From: Apostichopus japonicus
Lineage: Eukaryota; Echinodermata; Holothuroidea; Aspidochirotida; Stichopodidae
NCBI RefSeq assembly: GCF_037975245.1
Contig: NC_092575.1
Span: 22,780,341-22,844,340 of the forward strand
Length of the DNA stretch: 64,000 nucleotides
Direction: 5' to 3'
The notes below the pieces were generated by a model. The model searched no databases and was not told where the DNA came from. It was given only the letters and a program-made list of their open reading frames with translations. This document shows, one piece after another, positions 24,395 to 37,739 of this stretch (positions are counted from its first letter, which is position 1; every line of letters starts with the position of its first letter). The position numbers and the translations under genes are program-made.

Positions 24395-27300
24395 CTGTGA
24401 ATGGGAAAAAAGAAAAAGAAGGAAAAAAATACATGATTTATACTGTCTGCACAGACAGACGCAAAGAAGAAAATATTAAAAACAACGACAACAGGCAGAA
24501 AGGACTCATTGAAAATGTTTCCAGATATTACCTTACCAGGAAACACACATCTCTGTTCTCAAAAGTTTGTTTATTTGCTTGTATGAAACTCCATACAGTG
24601 AGTGCTATCTTTTACTGTATCAAGTTTATGCAAAATATGCATCTCAAGGGGCTGGACGAATATGTCTTTGACATTGAAAAATATAAGACTGATTTTAATG
24701 ACTAAAATTATAAACAGACCTGTATATATGTTAATTGGAAAATTCATTATAGCGATATGGTAGATAGAGCGTCACTCAAATGTCAACATAATGGCCACAT
24801 TTGCTGGGAGAATTAATAATGAATGCATTTTAAGAGGCATAAAGGACATTTTGGAATCACATATAAACCATCACATTTTGGTGAGTGCTTTTTTGGAAAC
24901 TGTTCTTGGTTTGTTTTATCAATTTATTTCATTTTGGACCATCCAGTTAAATATCATAAAATCTACACATAAAGCTTTGAAGTTTAGTAGCGATGGACAC
25001 AGGTAAGTGAATCCAAGGAGACATTAAAGATAGTTGTTTATATTAAGCAATTTATACCATACACACAAATGCCATTTTTAATTCTCATTAATTTAACCCA
25101 CATCAAGAGATATTGTCAGAATTAATGTCAATACTATTCAAGCACAGATTGCTGCTTTAATATATGCGAAAAATCCTGTGTGGGTAAATATCCATTTAGA
25201 GCATTCCTCTGTTCCCCTTTTCACTTGATCTCACTCATTTTGCTTTTTTGTTTGTCCAATGTTAACTAGATGTCTGCCCAATGTTATCTGTCTGTCTCAT
25301 CTACCTCTTTTAAATTTATCTCCTGAAGTCTGTTTTCATTTCGATAAGTCTATATTGATCCTGCCAGGATCCAAACATCACGTCCACTCACTTTAAAAAA
25401 AAATAATGATTTTCAAGTCAACAGCAAAAAAATCATTGTTAAATGCATTTTTGGACATGAATATGAGGGTGCGTTTCAATTCTGATCACGACTTGGAAAA
25501 AATGCCCTCAAATTTCTAATTTTGCTACCTTTTGAAGTACACTACCCTGACTATAAATAGATAACCATAGCTGCATGCTTGCACAACAAGCTGGGCGGTG
25601 ACTGAAAGCTATAAAAAATCCTTTCTGCTGATTTTTATTCTACCACTTTAAATCACTTTTATCGAACCATATTCTATAAATATATGAATAACAAGGAATT
25701 TCTCAACCCCCTTTCTGTGATGAGTATTGATCAATCTAGCCAGGAGGCATGTAGTTAACATTATATGTAAAGCAGTAGTCTACACAATGTGTATGGTGTC
25801 TCCGTCTAGTTGAAACTGGAATATATATATATAGATATGCAAAGCTGATTGCAAAACTTTTACCTTGAGTAACTGTATTGGATCACAAACTATTGCACAT
25901 ACTGTAATCTATAGTGGTAGTAGATAGTATCACTCGTCTGGTTATGCAGTGCGTGATTGTACTACTATACAGACTTTATGGATGAAACACTCATTTATAA
26001 GACACGAAAACCAAAATAATTCTGGGTCGGACCGGAAAATATGTACATTGCTTTGCACGAAGGCTCCGTTCATTTCTGTTTATCAGCCTAGTTGTTGTAT
26101 ATATGATAATTGGTCATGTATAATATTGTATGTAAATTTATTTAAATTGATAATATATTTAATTGCAGTATGAATGTAATTATCAAGTGGGTTTTTAGTT
26201 GATGTATATAGTCAAATTTATATTCGGAGAGAAATAAAAGAGCTTTCGACGAACGCTGAATCCCTACACGAAGCAAACTGTGCATATCTAGTTAACGTAA
26301 GTGTGTAACAGCTCAAGTGTGAAGATTTGATCCGTCCCACTAACTTGTGTAAGTTACCTCAAACCCAGATACTCAGTAAATTAACCGAAAGGGTTAATTT
26401 TTATACTAGAATACTCAGCAATATTTACTCCATTTCTACAAGAGAGACAGATTCACATGTATTAAACCTTTGCTTTGTCACATCCCTCCCAGCAGGTCCA
26501 AAAAGAGCAAACTTTCTCTCATAACACACACAAAAGTCTTCTTAAAACCCATCTGTTCATTTGTTCTTTTGTAAATTAATCTGCTTTCTTTGTAAAGCGC
26601 CGTGAGCAGTGGCTTTTGCCTCCTGATTTGGCGCTATAAGTCTCATTTATTATTATTATTATTATAAAAGATGCAACCAGTTTGAGAAGAAATCGGTTTC
26701 GCTTATGTTTTCAATTCCTGCCACACTGTCCATGTCCATACGAATTCTTTGTCACAAAATTTGTCATCAACCCTACTAGACCACAGTAAAACTGTGATCC
26801 CAACATGTACGGCTAGATCCACCAGATTTTATAGCTAGATGTAAAAAATAACAGTCTCTCTCTCTCTCCAGTATCCTGTATCAACTGGAATGGTAATTAG
26901 AATCTTCTCTGTGATTAACAGGTTCAATGATATGTTTGGTTCAACAACCTCAGCGATGCAAGAATGCCTTTTGACTAAACTCGATGCCTCAGAAAGATAA
27001 CCTTAAAGTCGACTAAAATGAGAAGTTGATCCAAATCACAGCAGCTTAGAAACATGAATGTTTGTTGCTCACAATTTAAGCCTACGTTGAAGGAAACTAT
27101 CTATCACATTTAGATGAATGACGATGGTTGAATTTCTTTTCTCCAACGATGGCAGGCTAAGCTCTATCTCCATCACGTACAGTAATAATAGACAAACAGA
27201 TATGTGACGTCCATCCCTAAACAAAGCTGTTAGCTCATTGAGAACCTTTGATGTAAGGTTGGGCTGTGGATATATGCTGTAAAAAAAACTGAATATTAGT

Positions 27301-27649
27301 TACGAGCCATTACGTTACGTATCTCCTCCTCTTGTCTATTTGCCCGTTTACCAATTATTCCTTTACTTGTTACTTTTAGAAATATTACATGTTTTTTTTT
27401 TTGGAGGGGGAGGGGGGATTGAGGGTCGGGGAAGCAGGAGACAGTTTAAAGAATCACCCTTAAGAACAGCTCTGTAAGAAATGTGGTTTTGTACACAGAC
27501 TTCAAAATGTCAGATTTGGATACAAAGGTTACAGCACTCGATAAAAAGTCTACCGGCACTGCGGGAAGATTCATTAACATGTAATAGTTCAGTATGGTTA
27601 AAACGCATCAAAGGAAAGTGAAAGTTGTTTTTATCCTTTTCAAAGTTAC
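24395..27649. other. SPPL3 intron 4
   Basis: This 3.3-kb stretch is non-coding. A LINE 3' end lies at 26499-26666 and a G-rich stretch at 27405-27445. No other named feature. Confidence 0.75.
26499..26666 (+). mobile_element. 5'-truncated LINE 3' end
   Basis: The frame QTFSHNTHKSLLKTHLF ending at a TAA (26577-26579) looks like the extreme C-terminus of a non-LTR reverse transcriptase ORF; LKTHLF is common in CR1/L2-like elements. The tail TGTAAAGCGCCGTGAGC, TTGGCGCTATAAG and an ATT run at 26647-26666 follows. This is the usual 5'-truncated product of target-primed insertion. The clade is inference from a short stretch. Confidence 0.55.
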
Positions 27650-27766
27650 CTGCTGTACAAACAGCGAAGACCATCTGCATTGAGTCAAAGAAGAAAAACA
27701 TCACTAGAAGGGAGACGGAAGCACCTATCGGAAGGAACATAGCTTGAGTTGTATCTATGTTGTGGT
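27650..27766 (-). CDS. SPPL3: SPPL3 coding exon 4 (second and third membrane segments)
   Basis: This 117-nt exon completes Tyr76, encodes residues 77-114 and ends on the first base of Val115. The central block [20 protein letters not shown] is nearly identical to human SPPL3 and forms the second transmembrane helix. It is followed by [11 protein letters not shown], the start of the third. The acceptor is TTTGCAG and the donor GTAACT. The IDTTQ stretch just ahead matches IDSTQ in human. It lies between a 10.5-kb intron upstream and a 3.3-kb intron downstream. Confidence 0.96.
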
Positions 27767-29162
27767 CTGCAAAGAAAAGAAACAAAGAAAAAAATTTAAC
27801 ACAATGAAGACAAATAGTATGTTTTGTTTTATGTAAATGAGTCAATTGTTATTCATCAATAGAAGATGGAATGGTCCTAACAGGAATTGATGATAGATAC
27901 CAAAGGTTAAAATATTCGCTTTTCTTAGGATTTCTGTGACTGCAAGAGCCTTGTACTATATAGATCACATACAGGTAATATCACCACAGAAATGACAAAA
28001 GCAAAGTTCACAGAGTGTGCTTTACAGTATAGACACTTCCTGAATAGGTTCCATACATGTAGCTATACCGTAGGATAAGTACATACAGTAGTTTTGTTCA
28101 ATGTTACTGGATAGATGCCCTCAGCTACTTTATAGTCTGTTCTGTGACTGACCCTCTGGTCACAGGTGAATGTTTGTCTTGAATGAGGAATGTGTGTCAA
28201 GGAGGAAGTTATCAGGACCGGTATTTCCTGATGATCCATGTTTTTTTCCTGGCATTGCTTTTGTACTACCGATAAATCACTTTAATTCCCCATGTCAATA
28301 CGAAATTGTTGGTTTGTTTGGAGATCGTTTCCTTCATTTGTCCAAGGAACATGTACTGTACGTGTCTTTACCAAAATTTTGACCCAAAGTAAATTTCCAG
28401 TATGTCAAAACTGGTACAATGCAGAGAAGATGACATAGTACTGTCAGCAATTTTATTTAAATTGTGAAGTGGGGTTGACATATATAGGACTGCAGTTTGG
28501 ATAGAGGTGGGGGGTGGGTGTCGGTGGGATTGGAACCGGGGTGGGGAAAGCGGATAAGGTTATTCTGTAGTAAATCCCTTTTATACAAAATGCTTCTAAG
28601 GTAACTTATTTCATAATATACCTATTTAAAAGATACTGAACCTTTTTCACACTTTGAATATATGCAACCCTCCCTTTAATTACATCTCATATACATTATG
28701 TGACATTACATCTTCTCTGTTATTTCTACACACATGTAGAAGGGTCTACTTTCTGTTGAACTGTAAATGTAAGTATTGTAACCCATGCACGAAGTTAATG
28801 CCTGTTACAGACCAGAAAGCCCTAGAGCCTGTTTGTGATTTCCATTCTGTAATGTTTCCAGTTTCTTGATTGACATTTGGCAGCTGAGTTTAATTTCTTC
28901 AGGAGTCATTAAGTCAAAGAGGACTAGAGCTCCCTTGACCATTACAGAGGTATGTGTAGCACTCACTTATGGACACTATCCAAGCAATTAAATCACTGAT
29001 AAGGATATACAAATCCTTTCCTATAATCTTTCAATGTCCAGCAAGACAAAGGATCAGAACCTTGGTGCTTGTTGTTAAAGTTGTAAGGTACACAGAGCTC
29101 ATGGCTTGACCCGTGATCAGCAGATGACCTTCAAGGTTGTGTTCAACAAATGACAAGCAGTT

Positions 29163-29511
29163 ACGGCCTATAGTCTGCCCTAACTTCTGGACACACATTA
29201 TAAGAGTCCTAGATCACATTTCTAGGCACACACTAACCTACCAATTGATTTATATAGAGTTGTGGTAATATCATAATTGGGATCCTGTAAAAAGTCAAAG
29301 GATAAATTACCTTTTGTTTTCAGAAACCACAATCTCCATTTCCAAGTAATAGCCTATAGTCTGCAATGACTTCTGGGCACACATTATAAGAGTCCCAGAT
29401 CACATTTCCAGGCACACACAAACCTACAAATTGATGTCTATACTTTATGATAATAGATATATATCGTAATGGGGATCCTGTAAACAGTCATAGGATATTA
29501 CTTCATGTTAT
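29163..29511. repeat. ~180-200-bp tandem repeat, copies 1 and 2
   Basis: GCCTATAGTCTGC, ACTTCTGG(A/G)CACACATTATA, AGAGTCC(T/C)AGATCACATTTC, GGCACACAC(T/A)AACCTAC and GGGATCCTGTAAA appear in order twice, from about 29165 and about 29350. A third copy follows at 30018-30215, separated by an inserted foldback element. Confidence 0.85.
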
Positions 29512-29516
29512 TATAA

Positions 29517-30017
29517 AACTTACTGGTTTATATATTTACGAGTGACCCACTTACCTGTCTCCCCACAACCTGTCTCCCCACAATATATGCCTATCCGCGT
29601 AAACAAGGCGGTATAGGCAACGAACGAAGTAGTCTCGCAGAGCTACTACCTGTTACCCTAAAAACGTTACGTAAGAAAAAACTAACGCATGGGCGAGAGT
29701 GTACACTAAAAACAGCCCCCAAAAACACCCTTCCCTACAAGAAAAGGATACTTATCAGGCTGGAAAAGATCCTTGGAAGTGCAGAAGTCCTGATAGGAAA
29801 CTTCTAGAGTATAAATCCAAGGTAATCCGGGCGAATTTCGCGAAAATTTTTCTAACTCCGAAAAACACAGTGAGACATTTTGTGGGTAGAAAAATGAAGG
29901 AAGGCCATTAGGGCCAGTGAGGGTGTACAGTGTTAAAAGATTACCAGGGCATTCTAGACACGGTAGAATGCGGTGCATAGGTTGTGGGGAGACAGGTAAG
30001 TGGGGAACGAAGTAAAT
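29517..30017. mobile_element. Foldback repeat copy C with ~350-bp centre
   Basis: The left end is AACTTACTGGTTTATATAT, TTACGAGTGACC and CTTACCTGTCTCCCCACAAC. The right end is GAGGGTGTACAGTGTTAAAA, TACCAGGGCATTCTAGACAC, GGTTGTGGGGAGACAGGTAAG and GAACGAAGTAAATTT. The centre (29580-29915) is unique in the window and shows no recognisable protein. The left end carries a small internal repeat (CCTGTCTCCCCACAA twice). It interrupts the ~200-bp tandem repeat. Confidence 0.75.
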
Positions 30018-30215
30018 TTCAGAAACCACCATCTTTATTTGCAGGTAATAGCCTATAGTCTGTCCTGACTTCTGGTCACACACTATAATAGTCCCAGATT
30101 ACATGTCCAGCCACACACTAACCTACAAATTGGTGTTGATAGTCAATGCTAATAGATACATTGTAATGGTGATTCTATAGACTGCAGATGGATAATATTA
30201 CTTCCTGTTTTCAGG
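30018..30215. repeat. ~200-bp tandem repeat, copy 3
   Basis: TTCAGAAACCACCATCTTTA, GTAATAGCCTATAGTCTG, ACTTCTGGTCACACACTATA and CACACTAACCTACAAATTG match copies 1 and 2 upstream of the insertion. Confidence 0.85.
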
Positions 30216-31984
30216 AAGACATCTGGAAATGGATGACCTTGATGCAATTTACCCCCATCGTGTTAATGCAAAAGCTTCAAGCTATGATTAATCCTAATGA
30301 ACAAACCACTGAAACCAGTGGATGATTCAACATGTACCTTTAGATAATAACACTGGTAATACACAGTATATCAAAATAGGCAGAAATGAAATTGGAAAGA
30401 CAATTGACAGAGAGCTGGCCATGTACAGTATATATGCCAAACAGACCGCACGACACTGATTGGTTCTTAACTTTTATGTAATGCCAATGCCTTCATATAT
30501 TATAGACCAACTACAGTATAGATGGTTGATACAGTCAGTGTTAAAGGGTGTGAAGACTCGCGCAAAGACCAACGTCTAATGCCGGTAATCTGACCTAGTT
30601 TCATATGAGGTGTAACAGAAGTGTTAGACACCACCATCAATCCCAGAAAATATGCACACTGCTTGCTACCTTCGGTTATTAGACACTAGTGTACAGTCAA
30701 TACACAAGCTGCATTCAATGCCCACAGCACAGTGTACAAATGATACAGCGATGGACATCTCATGTGCAGCTAAAGAAAACAAGGTATATATCACGTTTCA
30801 TTACTGTCTGCATTTTATAGCGACAAGCAGAAAACTTCACTTGCAAGCAATGGAAAGTTAACTTTTTCAGAGCGTGGCACACGGTTTGGGGCGAGTCTCA
30901 ATGCCTTTAAGTGCTACTGTTAGTTGCACGTTAGCATCTGATGCATTACAGTATTTGTGTTAGGATCATGTAGTGTTGTTTGACCTAGCACTGTTAAGTC
31001 TCTGGCAATGATTTGTGTATAGGTTACACATATTCTAAAACATATTTAATGTTTTGAGAATTAATGAACCTTTAGACTTCAGAGGCCTGATCAATGTTAG
31101 CGATTAGAATTATAGTACTGTAGGCAGATCGACTCCATTGTTGTGTGTCAGCAAGCAAGAATAGGTCACCGAGAAAAATATAGCAAAGAGTAACAAAATT
31201 GATTTCCATATTCTTATTTAGACATTGTATCAATGGACAAAATGTCTGGAAACAAGAACAAGTAGAACATGCTATGATAGATTTATTAATTAATGTTTTA
31301 TCTATTTTTGATAGTGGATGCTTTACCTAGAGCAGGCCTGAGGATTTGAAAACATGAATCAATTCTGCTTTAAAAGGAAGCATTCCAAAACGTTTTACTA
31401 TTAATAGACATACAGTAGCTACTTTCAAGGAAGTTCAATTGGTACTATCTTGAAATGGATCAAAACCATTCCCTACTATTTCATTTTCTCTCTTAAACTT
31501 GAAAAAATAATAACAACAAAACCCACAAATGTTGCACCTGCAGTCATCATTTGAGATATATGCTTTGAATGTTCTATATATCACATAGAGCAGGATTATA
31601 TTTTAATGACCCTTACAGATAGTGTGTACACTACAGTGCATACAACACTGTAGTGAGCATTTTTCTAGTTCTTCCTTCACTACAAGGTTAGATATTGTTT
31701 CCCTTTCTTTTTATGCAAAATCAAAAGCACCAAGTTCATAAACTTCTTGGAATAGAACAAAATCCTATACATCATTTAGAGAGTCAAACTTACTAGGGTA
31801 ACATTACCATGGATTTATTTATTTATTGTAGTTCATGTTCAGGACTCAATATGTATTGATTTCACTGTTCAGAATCTATTCAGCTCTTCTCAGGTTTCCT
31901 GCACACTTGTGATAGAGGCTAACCAGCTGGGGAATCCAGGGATCATCAAAGTTCAGGTATGTTCAGTTCTACATTGTAGAGGTA

Positions 31985-32095
31985 ATATATATGTATGTGT
32001 ATATATATATAATTGAAATATACATCTATATATGTATCTATACATCTATATATATACTGTACATCTATATATTTCTATATAAGTATCCACTGTAG
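31985..32095. repeat. TATATA-rich simple repeat
   Basis: ATATATGTATGTGTATATAT is followed by repeated ACATCTATATAT words. A short degenerate microsatellite. Confidence 0.7.
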
Positions 32096-34771
32096 AACTA
32101 CAGTACTGTTGATGGATATACAGTACATGTTGTACATATTAAAATAACATTAGATTTGTTCTCTGCTGACCTCAAATGACCTTCTCAAAAGTTTTTAGGT
32201 GGTTAGCATAATCAAGGGCATTGCACCTTGCATATCACAAATTTGTCCAATTATGGTCTTTGGGATACTAATATTTACTTAAATTAAGATTATATCATTT
32301 TGCCATCTGCTAATCTCAAACTTTCCTTTTGACCTGCACCAAAACCCTAGAAAGTTCTCATTATGAGCATACCCCACATACCCAGCATGGCATTTTTTGT
32401 CAACATTCCCCTTCTTGAGATATTGTGTTAACAAGTATTAGGGGACTACACACAAGATATACATGTACCCACATTACACACATCAATCAAACGGACAGTA
32501 TCTGTTGAACTCTGGTTTATACGGAACACAACCAAATCTGAGATTAAGCCTTACACAGTACTTCCAGGTTGCATTGCAATATCAATACTAAACAATTCAT
32601 CACCACCAAGGCAAAATATAATCCAACCACTTTCATACAGTAATAACTTTGACCTCCAGGACAGCCGATTCTAACACAGGTACACGGAAGCTGAAAACTG
32701 TCAATTTTTTCATTATATTGGACCATGTGTTTTCCTGTTGGGGTTACAGTAAATATGATTACCATCACAGCCTTAAACTATAACATGATCCATTCAAACA
32801 TGTTTTGCTGGACTTTGTCGCACAAGTACAATCACACAGATCAATCTTGAGTCAGACATACTATCTTGTCATGGACCTGTGTACAGTAAATACACAGGTC
32901 CATTACAAGATTACAGAATCTCAAACTTCCACTGCTATACTGCTGTACTATATACAGTAGTGTGTCCTTGTACTGTAAAATATATTGATCATATAAAAAG
33001 GTCATTATATTTATTAGTTATCAACTACAGAGATGTTGCAGCTTCCAGAAGAACATATGGTAATAAAGTTAATGATGGTTAAGTTGGCAAATTACTGCTA
33101 TGGTTTTCTCCTGTCATTCAATATCTGGCATCTTGTCAAGGGGTACTTTATGTACTCATAGACTCTGTGAAAGCATACAGCGTGACAATACATTAGCAGA
33201 GACACTGTAGGCACAATAGGTAAGTTATAAAGCCAAATGACCTCTGTTTGACTACAGTACTGTACTTGGAAGGCCAAGTTTAAGCTATTACAAAATAATT
33301 GAAATGAAAATTGGATAACATGGGCTTTAAGGCTTATAAGATAAACTGATACTGTGTATTTTGGCTTTTGACACAAGACTGAAGATAATTTGACAGCTGG
33401 GTGAAAACTTTTGTCTGTTTTAATAATAATTAATAATAATCAGCAGTTATTTTATGACACTTAAGTAACCCAAAAATGAGGGAAAACTAGCGAGGGCTTA
33501 TGGATTACAACTAACACGTTGGGTGGTTTTCAATGCAAATTGCAATTTAAGTCAAAATTAATTCCAATTCAATTTAACTCAAATTTGGAATCTTTTCAAT
33601 TTTAGAGAGTAATTTCAGATGGGAAAACCGTAGATTGCTCTTGGATGAAAAACCCACCTTACTACAGTATGACCCAGCCCAACCCGGAACCTCCCCATTG
33701 CTAAGCCTCATTGTTTCAAATGCCACCCCCTGTATCCACTTGGCCACAGCACCGGTATTAGGTCTGACTTCATGAATATTAATTATGTTATGTACATAGC
33801 TTTGTCAAATGATTAGAAAGTATGTATTAGCCAATTTGGCTCAATATGGTGGAGACTAATAAACTAAATTCCATCCTTCATACATTAAGTCATTTGCACA
33901 CCTGAGTCAGTGCTTTTGAACTATTATTATTAAAGGGACCGAGTAGAATCAATATGATATACCGAACCCGAGCGCTGTCGGTAAAAACTTTAAGGAAATA
34001 TTGACGGGGACTGCACATGTGGACTCAACATTTTTTCCATCCATCATATATATTCCTTAAATTCACCTGAGTCATAGCTCTTGACCTCTCATATTATTAA
34101 AGGGAAAAAGCAAGTGACTGACTCAACAAAGATGTGGTTCTGCTACAAAAACAACAGATGTTTCAGTCACGCTCTGCTGCAATACATGGTATTGGCTCCA
34201 CACATTGTAGTATACTGTATGGGTGTACATTCATACCAGCCACAATAATTTTACTATTGACAAAGAGGTACAGTATTCAGTAACAGGTTCCAATTTTGCT
34301 CTTGTTGTCCTGAGGATTTTCATTGTGGGGATAACAACCAGTATATAGAGGTACTGAAGAGGTTTTAAGGGAATTGGTTTTCACTGAGAAGAGCACAAGG
34401 GTACTGTATTTGGTAAACCCTCCACAATTGGTGAATTGGGCAAAATGAAATGTGAGCAACTACCAGTAAGAAACATAATGGGCTTGCAAGAAATGCAAAG
34501 CTGTTAGGATCACTGTCGCACACCAATGCATCTATCAGGCCCTCATATGCCCCTTCAATTCCTTGTCATCATGATATGTCCATTCCTCTGCCTTTACAGC
34601 CATAAACTACAAGGTACGTACAGTTCACACCATCATAATTCTGATGTTACTCTGGATCATGGCGTTGTTAGACTTAACAATGTTAGCAATGTTACCAACT
34701 TTGTAGTACTTGCCAGTATTAAAGAAATCACTGTAGAATAAGTTCAACACATGTATGTGATTTGTGTTTAA

Positions 34772-35584
34772 AGCAGCATTTTGCCTTGGGTCGCTTTTTT
34801 CCACCTTTTTAACATGTGCATCGATTTTTTTAGATGTATCAATCATAAAACAGCAAACTAAGATACCATCCAAGTTTCACCCTGCCAAGAGCGTTAATTA
34901 GCGAGTAATTAACTATTTATGTCGATAACGAGTAAAAGTGTCCTCGACAAAGTTTTATTATCTCCAAATCCACTAGTTTGAAATCCACCAATCAGTGAAT
35001 AGTATGTTTATTCATGAGCATTTTGCGTTTGATCGCCGTTTTCTACTTTTTTGACATGTCCATCGAGTTTTTTACATGCATCAAATCACAAAACAGCAAA
35101 TTAAGATATTAGCCAAGTTTTTCCCTGCCAAAAACGTTAATTGGCGAGTATACCACATACAAAATTAATCGCATTCAGTTCCCAAACCCACTAGTTTGAA
35201 TTCAACCAATCAGAGATGCAGGTTTAGTTATGAGCCGTTGCTAAAAATAGATTCAAGACTTTGCCTTGGTACAACCAAGGAGTTGTTATGCAACTCCCTG
35301 GTACAACTGCCATATAGACTGTACACAAATCAAGCGTGGCGTTATATTACGTATCTGTCAATGACGTCCGTAGTGTTTAAATATTCATATTATGGGCGAG
35401 GTTTATTGGGTTCCCAACGGAAAATATCTTGGAGAACAACAAAGTTGAAAGTTGCAATTTTTTCGACTTTTATGCCACCATTTGAAGTGAAATATAAATA
35501 GACAAGCTAGTTATGTATGTCGTTATGGCATAGTGGAGTCAGTGAGGTTGAGAAAAATCATAGAAAAGGACGCAAAATGCTGCT
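34772..35584. mobile_element. Element with 13-bp inverted ends bounded by TTAA
   Basis: The first bases AGCAGCATTTTGC are the exact reverse complement of the last 13 (GCAAAATGCTGCT), and TTAA abuts both ends (34768-34771, 35585-35588). The left part is internally duplicated: CATTTTGC..TCGC, GACATGT/AACATGT, ACAGCAAA, GCCAAG/CCAAG and CACTAGTTTGAA recur at about 245-bp spacing (34778 and 35022). The 813-bp element has no intact transposase. TTAA targets are used by piggyBac- and Kolobok-type transposons; which applies here is inference. Confidence 0.7.
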
Positions 35585-35644
35585 TTAAGAACGTGCTGTG
35601 AGATGAGTACTGCATTATCAGCTTTTATTGAATGCAATTGTCAC

Positions 35645-35775
35645 TTACAGTACATACACAGTACATACATAGTAAAGACACATACACAACTTACATACAA
35701 GGCACATACACAGTACATACATAGTAAAGGCACATAAACAGTACAGTCCATACACAGTACAGTCACGTACAGTGC
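35645..35775. repeat. CATACACAGTA minisatellite
   Basis: Units such as CACAGTACATACATAGTAAA and GGCACATA repeat with variation over about 130 bp. Confidence 0.75.
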
Positions 35776-36048
35776 TAAATACTATACCTAGAGCCACTTG
35801 CTACTTAGTAGTTTGGGTGCACAGCCAAGAAAGTACATCTATAGGTGACGCAAATAATTCTGTATATAGGTACATACTCTACTCCAAATATTGATATCTT
35901 TTGGGTTCAGATTGGCATTGCACACTTCACCTTGTTCAGAAGGTTTAACCTCTTCAAGAAACACTGGAAGTTTGACCTTTGCTCGGATATCACAGTCAGG
36001 TATCACATGGTATGTATACACATACAAAGGGTTGTGAGGATATGAGCA

Positions 36049-36144
36049 CAGCTCAGTGTTAAAAGATTACCAGGGCATTCTAGTCACGGTAGAATGCGGG
36101 GCATAGGTTGTGGGGAGACAGGTAAGTGGGGAACGAAGTAAATT
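36049..36144 (+). mobile_element. Foldback repeat copy D (right arm only)
   Basis: CAGTGTTAAAAGATTACCAG, GGCATTCTAG, CACGGTAGAATGCGG, GGTTGTGGGGAGACAGGTAA and GAACGAAGTAAATT match the right arm of copy C nearly base for base. Confidence 0.8.
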
Positions 36145-37739
36145 ATATATTCTTTGCCAATTCATTTTGTAACATTTTCAAACATTTACAGAGTACCCCT
36201 CCTCCATGTATGACATCCAAGACCAATATGCCTGGTGCAAACATTTTTGATGCGTTGAAAACATGTTATCTGAGGCCATAAAAAAAATTCTCCATTTTGT
36301 TATTGAGACTGGTGTTAATTATGAGGAACTGACCTCATGGTCTGAAGTGCTAGACTAATTTGAAAAGTACAGCTGTATTGATGAATTGTTAGATCTACCA
36401 TGCTTATAAATTGTCACTTTTAAGAAAACAAAATGAGATATATAAGGAAACCATTGTATTTAATGTCTTGTATAAGTCTACCTCAATCAATGCCATCATG
36501 ACCATCACTAACTTTTCTGTTGCCAGATGCCTTCAAAAAATTAAACATTAAAAAAAAATTATCCATGATACATATTTCCAACCCATTTGCTTATCTATGA
36601 ACTCCAGCCACTGAAACAACCCTTAAAACAGATGGCCTTGAAGCATTTCATTTACTGAAAGTATGAAATGCAAAGAGCAATTCTCAATATGCTGATCTAC
36701 TCAAGTTTTCACTCGACTTGTTACGAACAAATATGGCTATAAACCATTCTTCTCCCAGAAAAAATGGTGCACTCAGCTGGTAATGAATGAAAGGATAGCA
36801 AGTTCCACCTAGAGTCTGCTACACATATTAGGCTATATCAAGATCTCAAGTACTATGGGGATAAGCCTATTTGCGTAAGCTTTGAAATTATTCCCTTTTT
36901 CCCCCAAAAAGTAGCAACTGACCCCAAATCCATACCATTTAACTGACAGTACTTACTGTACTTGTTTAAATATCTGCTGTACATGACAGGAATGCATAAA
37001 CTGACAAGTTTTATTTTGTCCTCATATTTACTAGGTTCAGGAGATGTATTCGCCACTCATCAAGTAAAACACATGCCAGCTGCTTTCTGCAACTTTCCCA
37101 GATTCTTCTCTTCAGGGTATAATCCGTGATGGATGAATTAGATTTAAAACATGTAGGTTGATTTATTATTTACAATGTGCGACCCAAAGGCAGGTGACAA
37201 ATATATAAGAAAGCTGTCCAGATGTGTCCGTCATATGGGATTTGATCTAGTCAATTTACAGCCAAATCATATTAACATAATCTATGAAGAATATATATAA
37301 CAAAAAAACCCACACACACACAATCATCTAAAAGAAGTCATTTCTTCTCCCAAATGGTAAAACTATGGCAATTTTTGGTGAATTTACTTTCCAGTGCCTG
37401 AACATTGTGAAATCCTCTTACATCTCAATATGGATTTATGGCTTCTTGTTTGCTCAAACCTCCAGAACCTAATCCCAGAACTGATTTTTCTGATTTTAAC
37501 TTCAGTCACAGCTCTAGCACCATAGATAAGCTTTTCTTCAGTCAAACCTCCTTACAGGCCCAAGGGTTACAAAAACTTTGATTATATTGAGCAATTGGAA
37601 TAAAACAAACAAAATCCTTTGTTTTGAGAAAGCCGAAAATATACTCATCATTGTCATTTCTTGCTGTCCACATAATATATACATCCCACCTGATTTATGA
37701 ACCATGTGTTCTTGCTTGATGCACGGTATCAATATAGAG

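Noticed and set aside
24397-24705. 102-codon plus-strand frame next to SPPL3 exon 5
   Set aside because: It is Lys/Asn-rich from A-rich intron DNA, antisense to the gene, and without a recognised domain.
29706-30083. 125-codon minus-strand frame across a possible gene
   Set aside because: Its middle is the foldback repeat arm, which recurs in other places in other frames, and it has no known domain.
33940-34110. Possible small transposon between two TATTATTAAAGGGA words
   Set aside because: The two words are in direct, not inverted, order and no further shared sequence or target duplication is visible.
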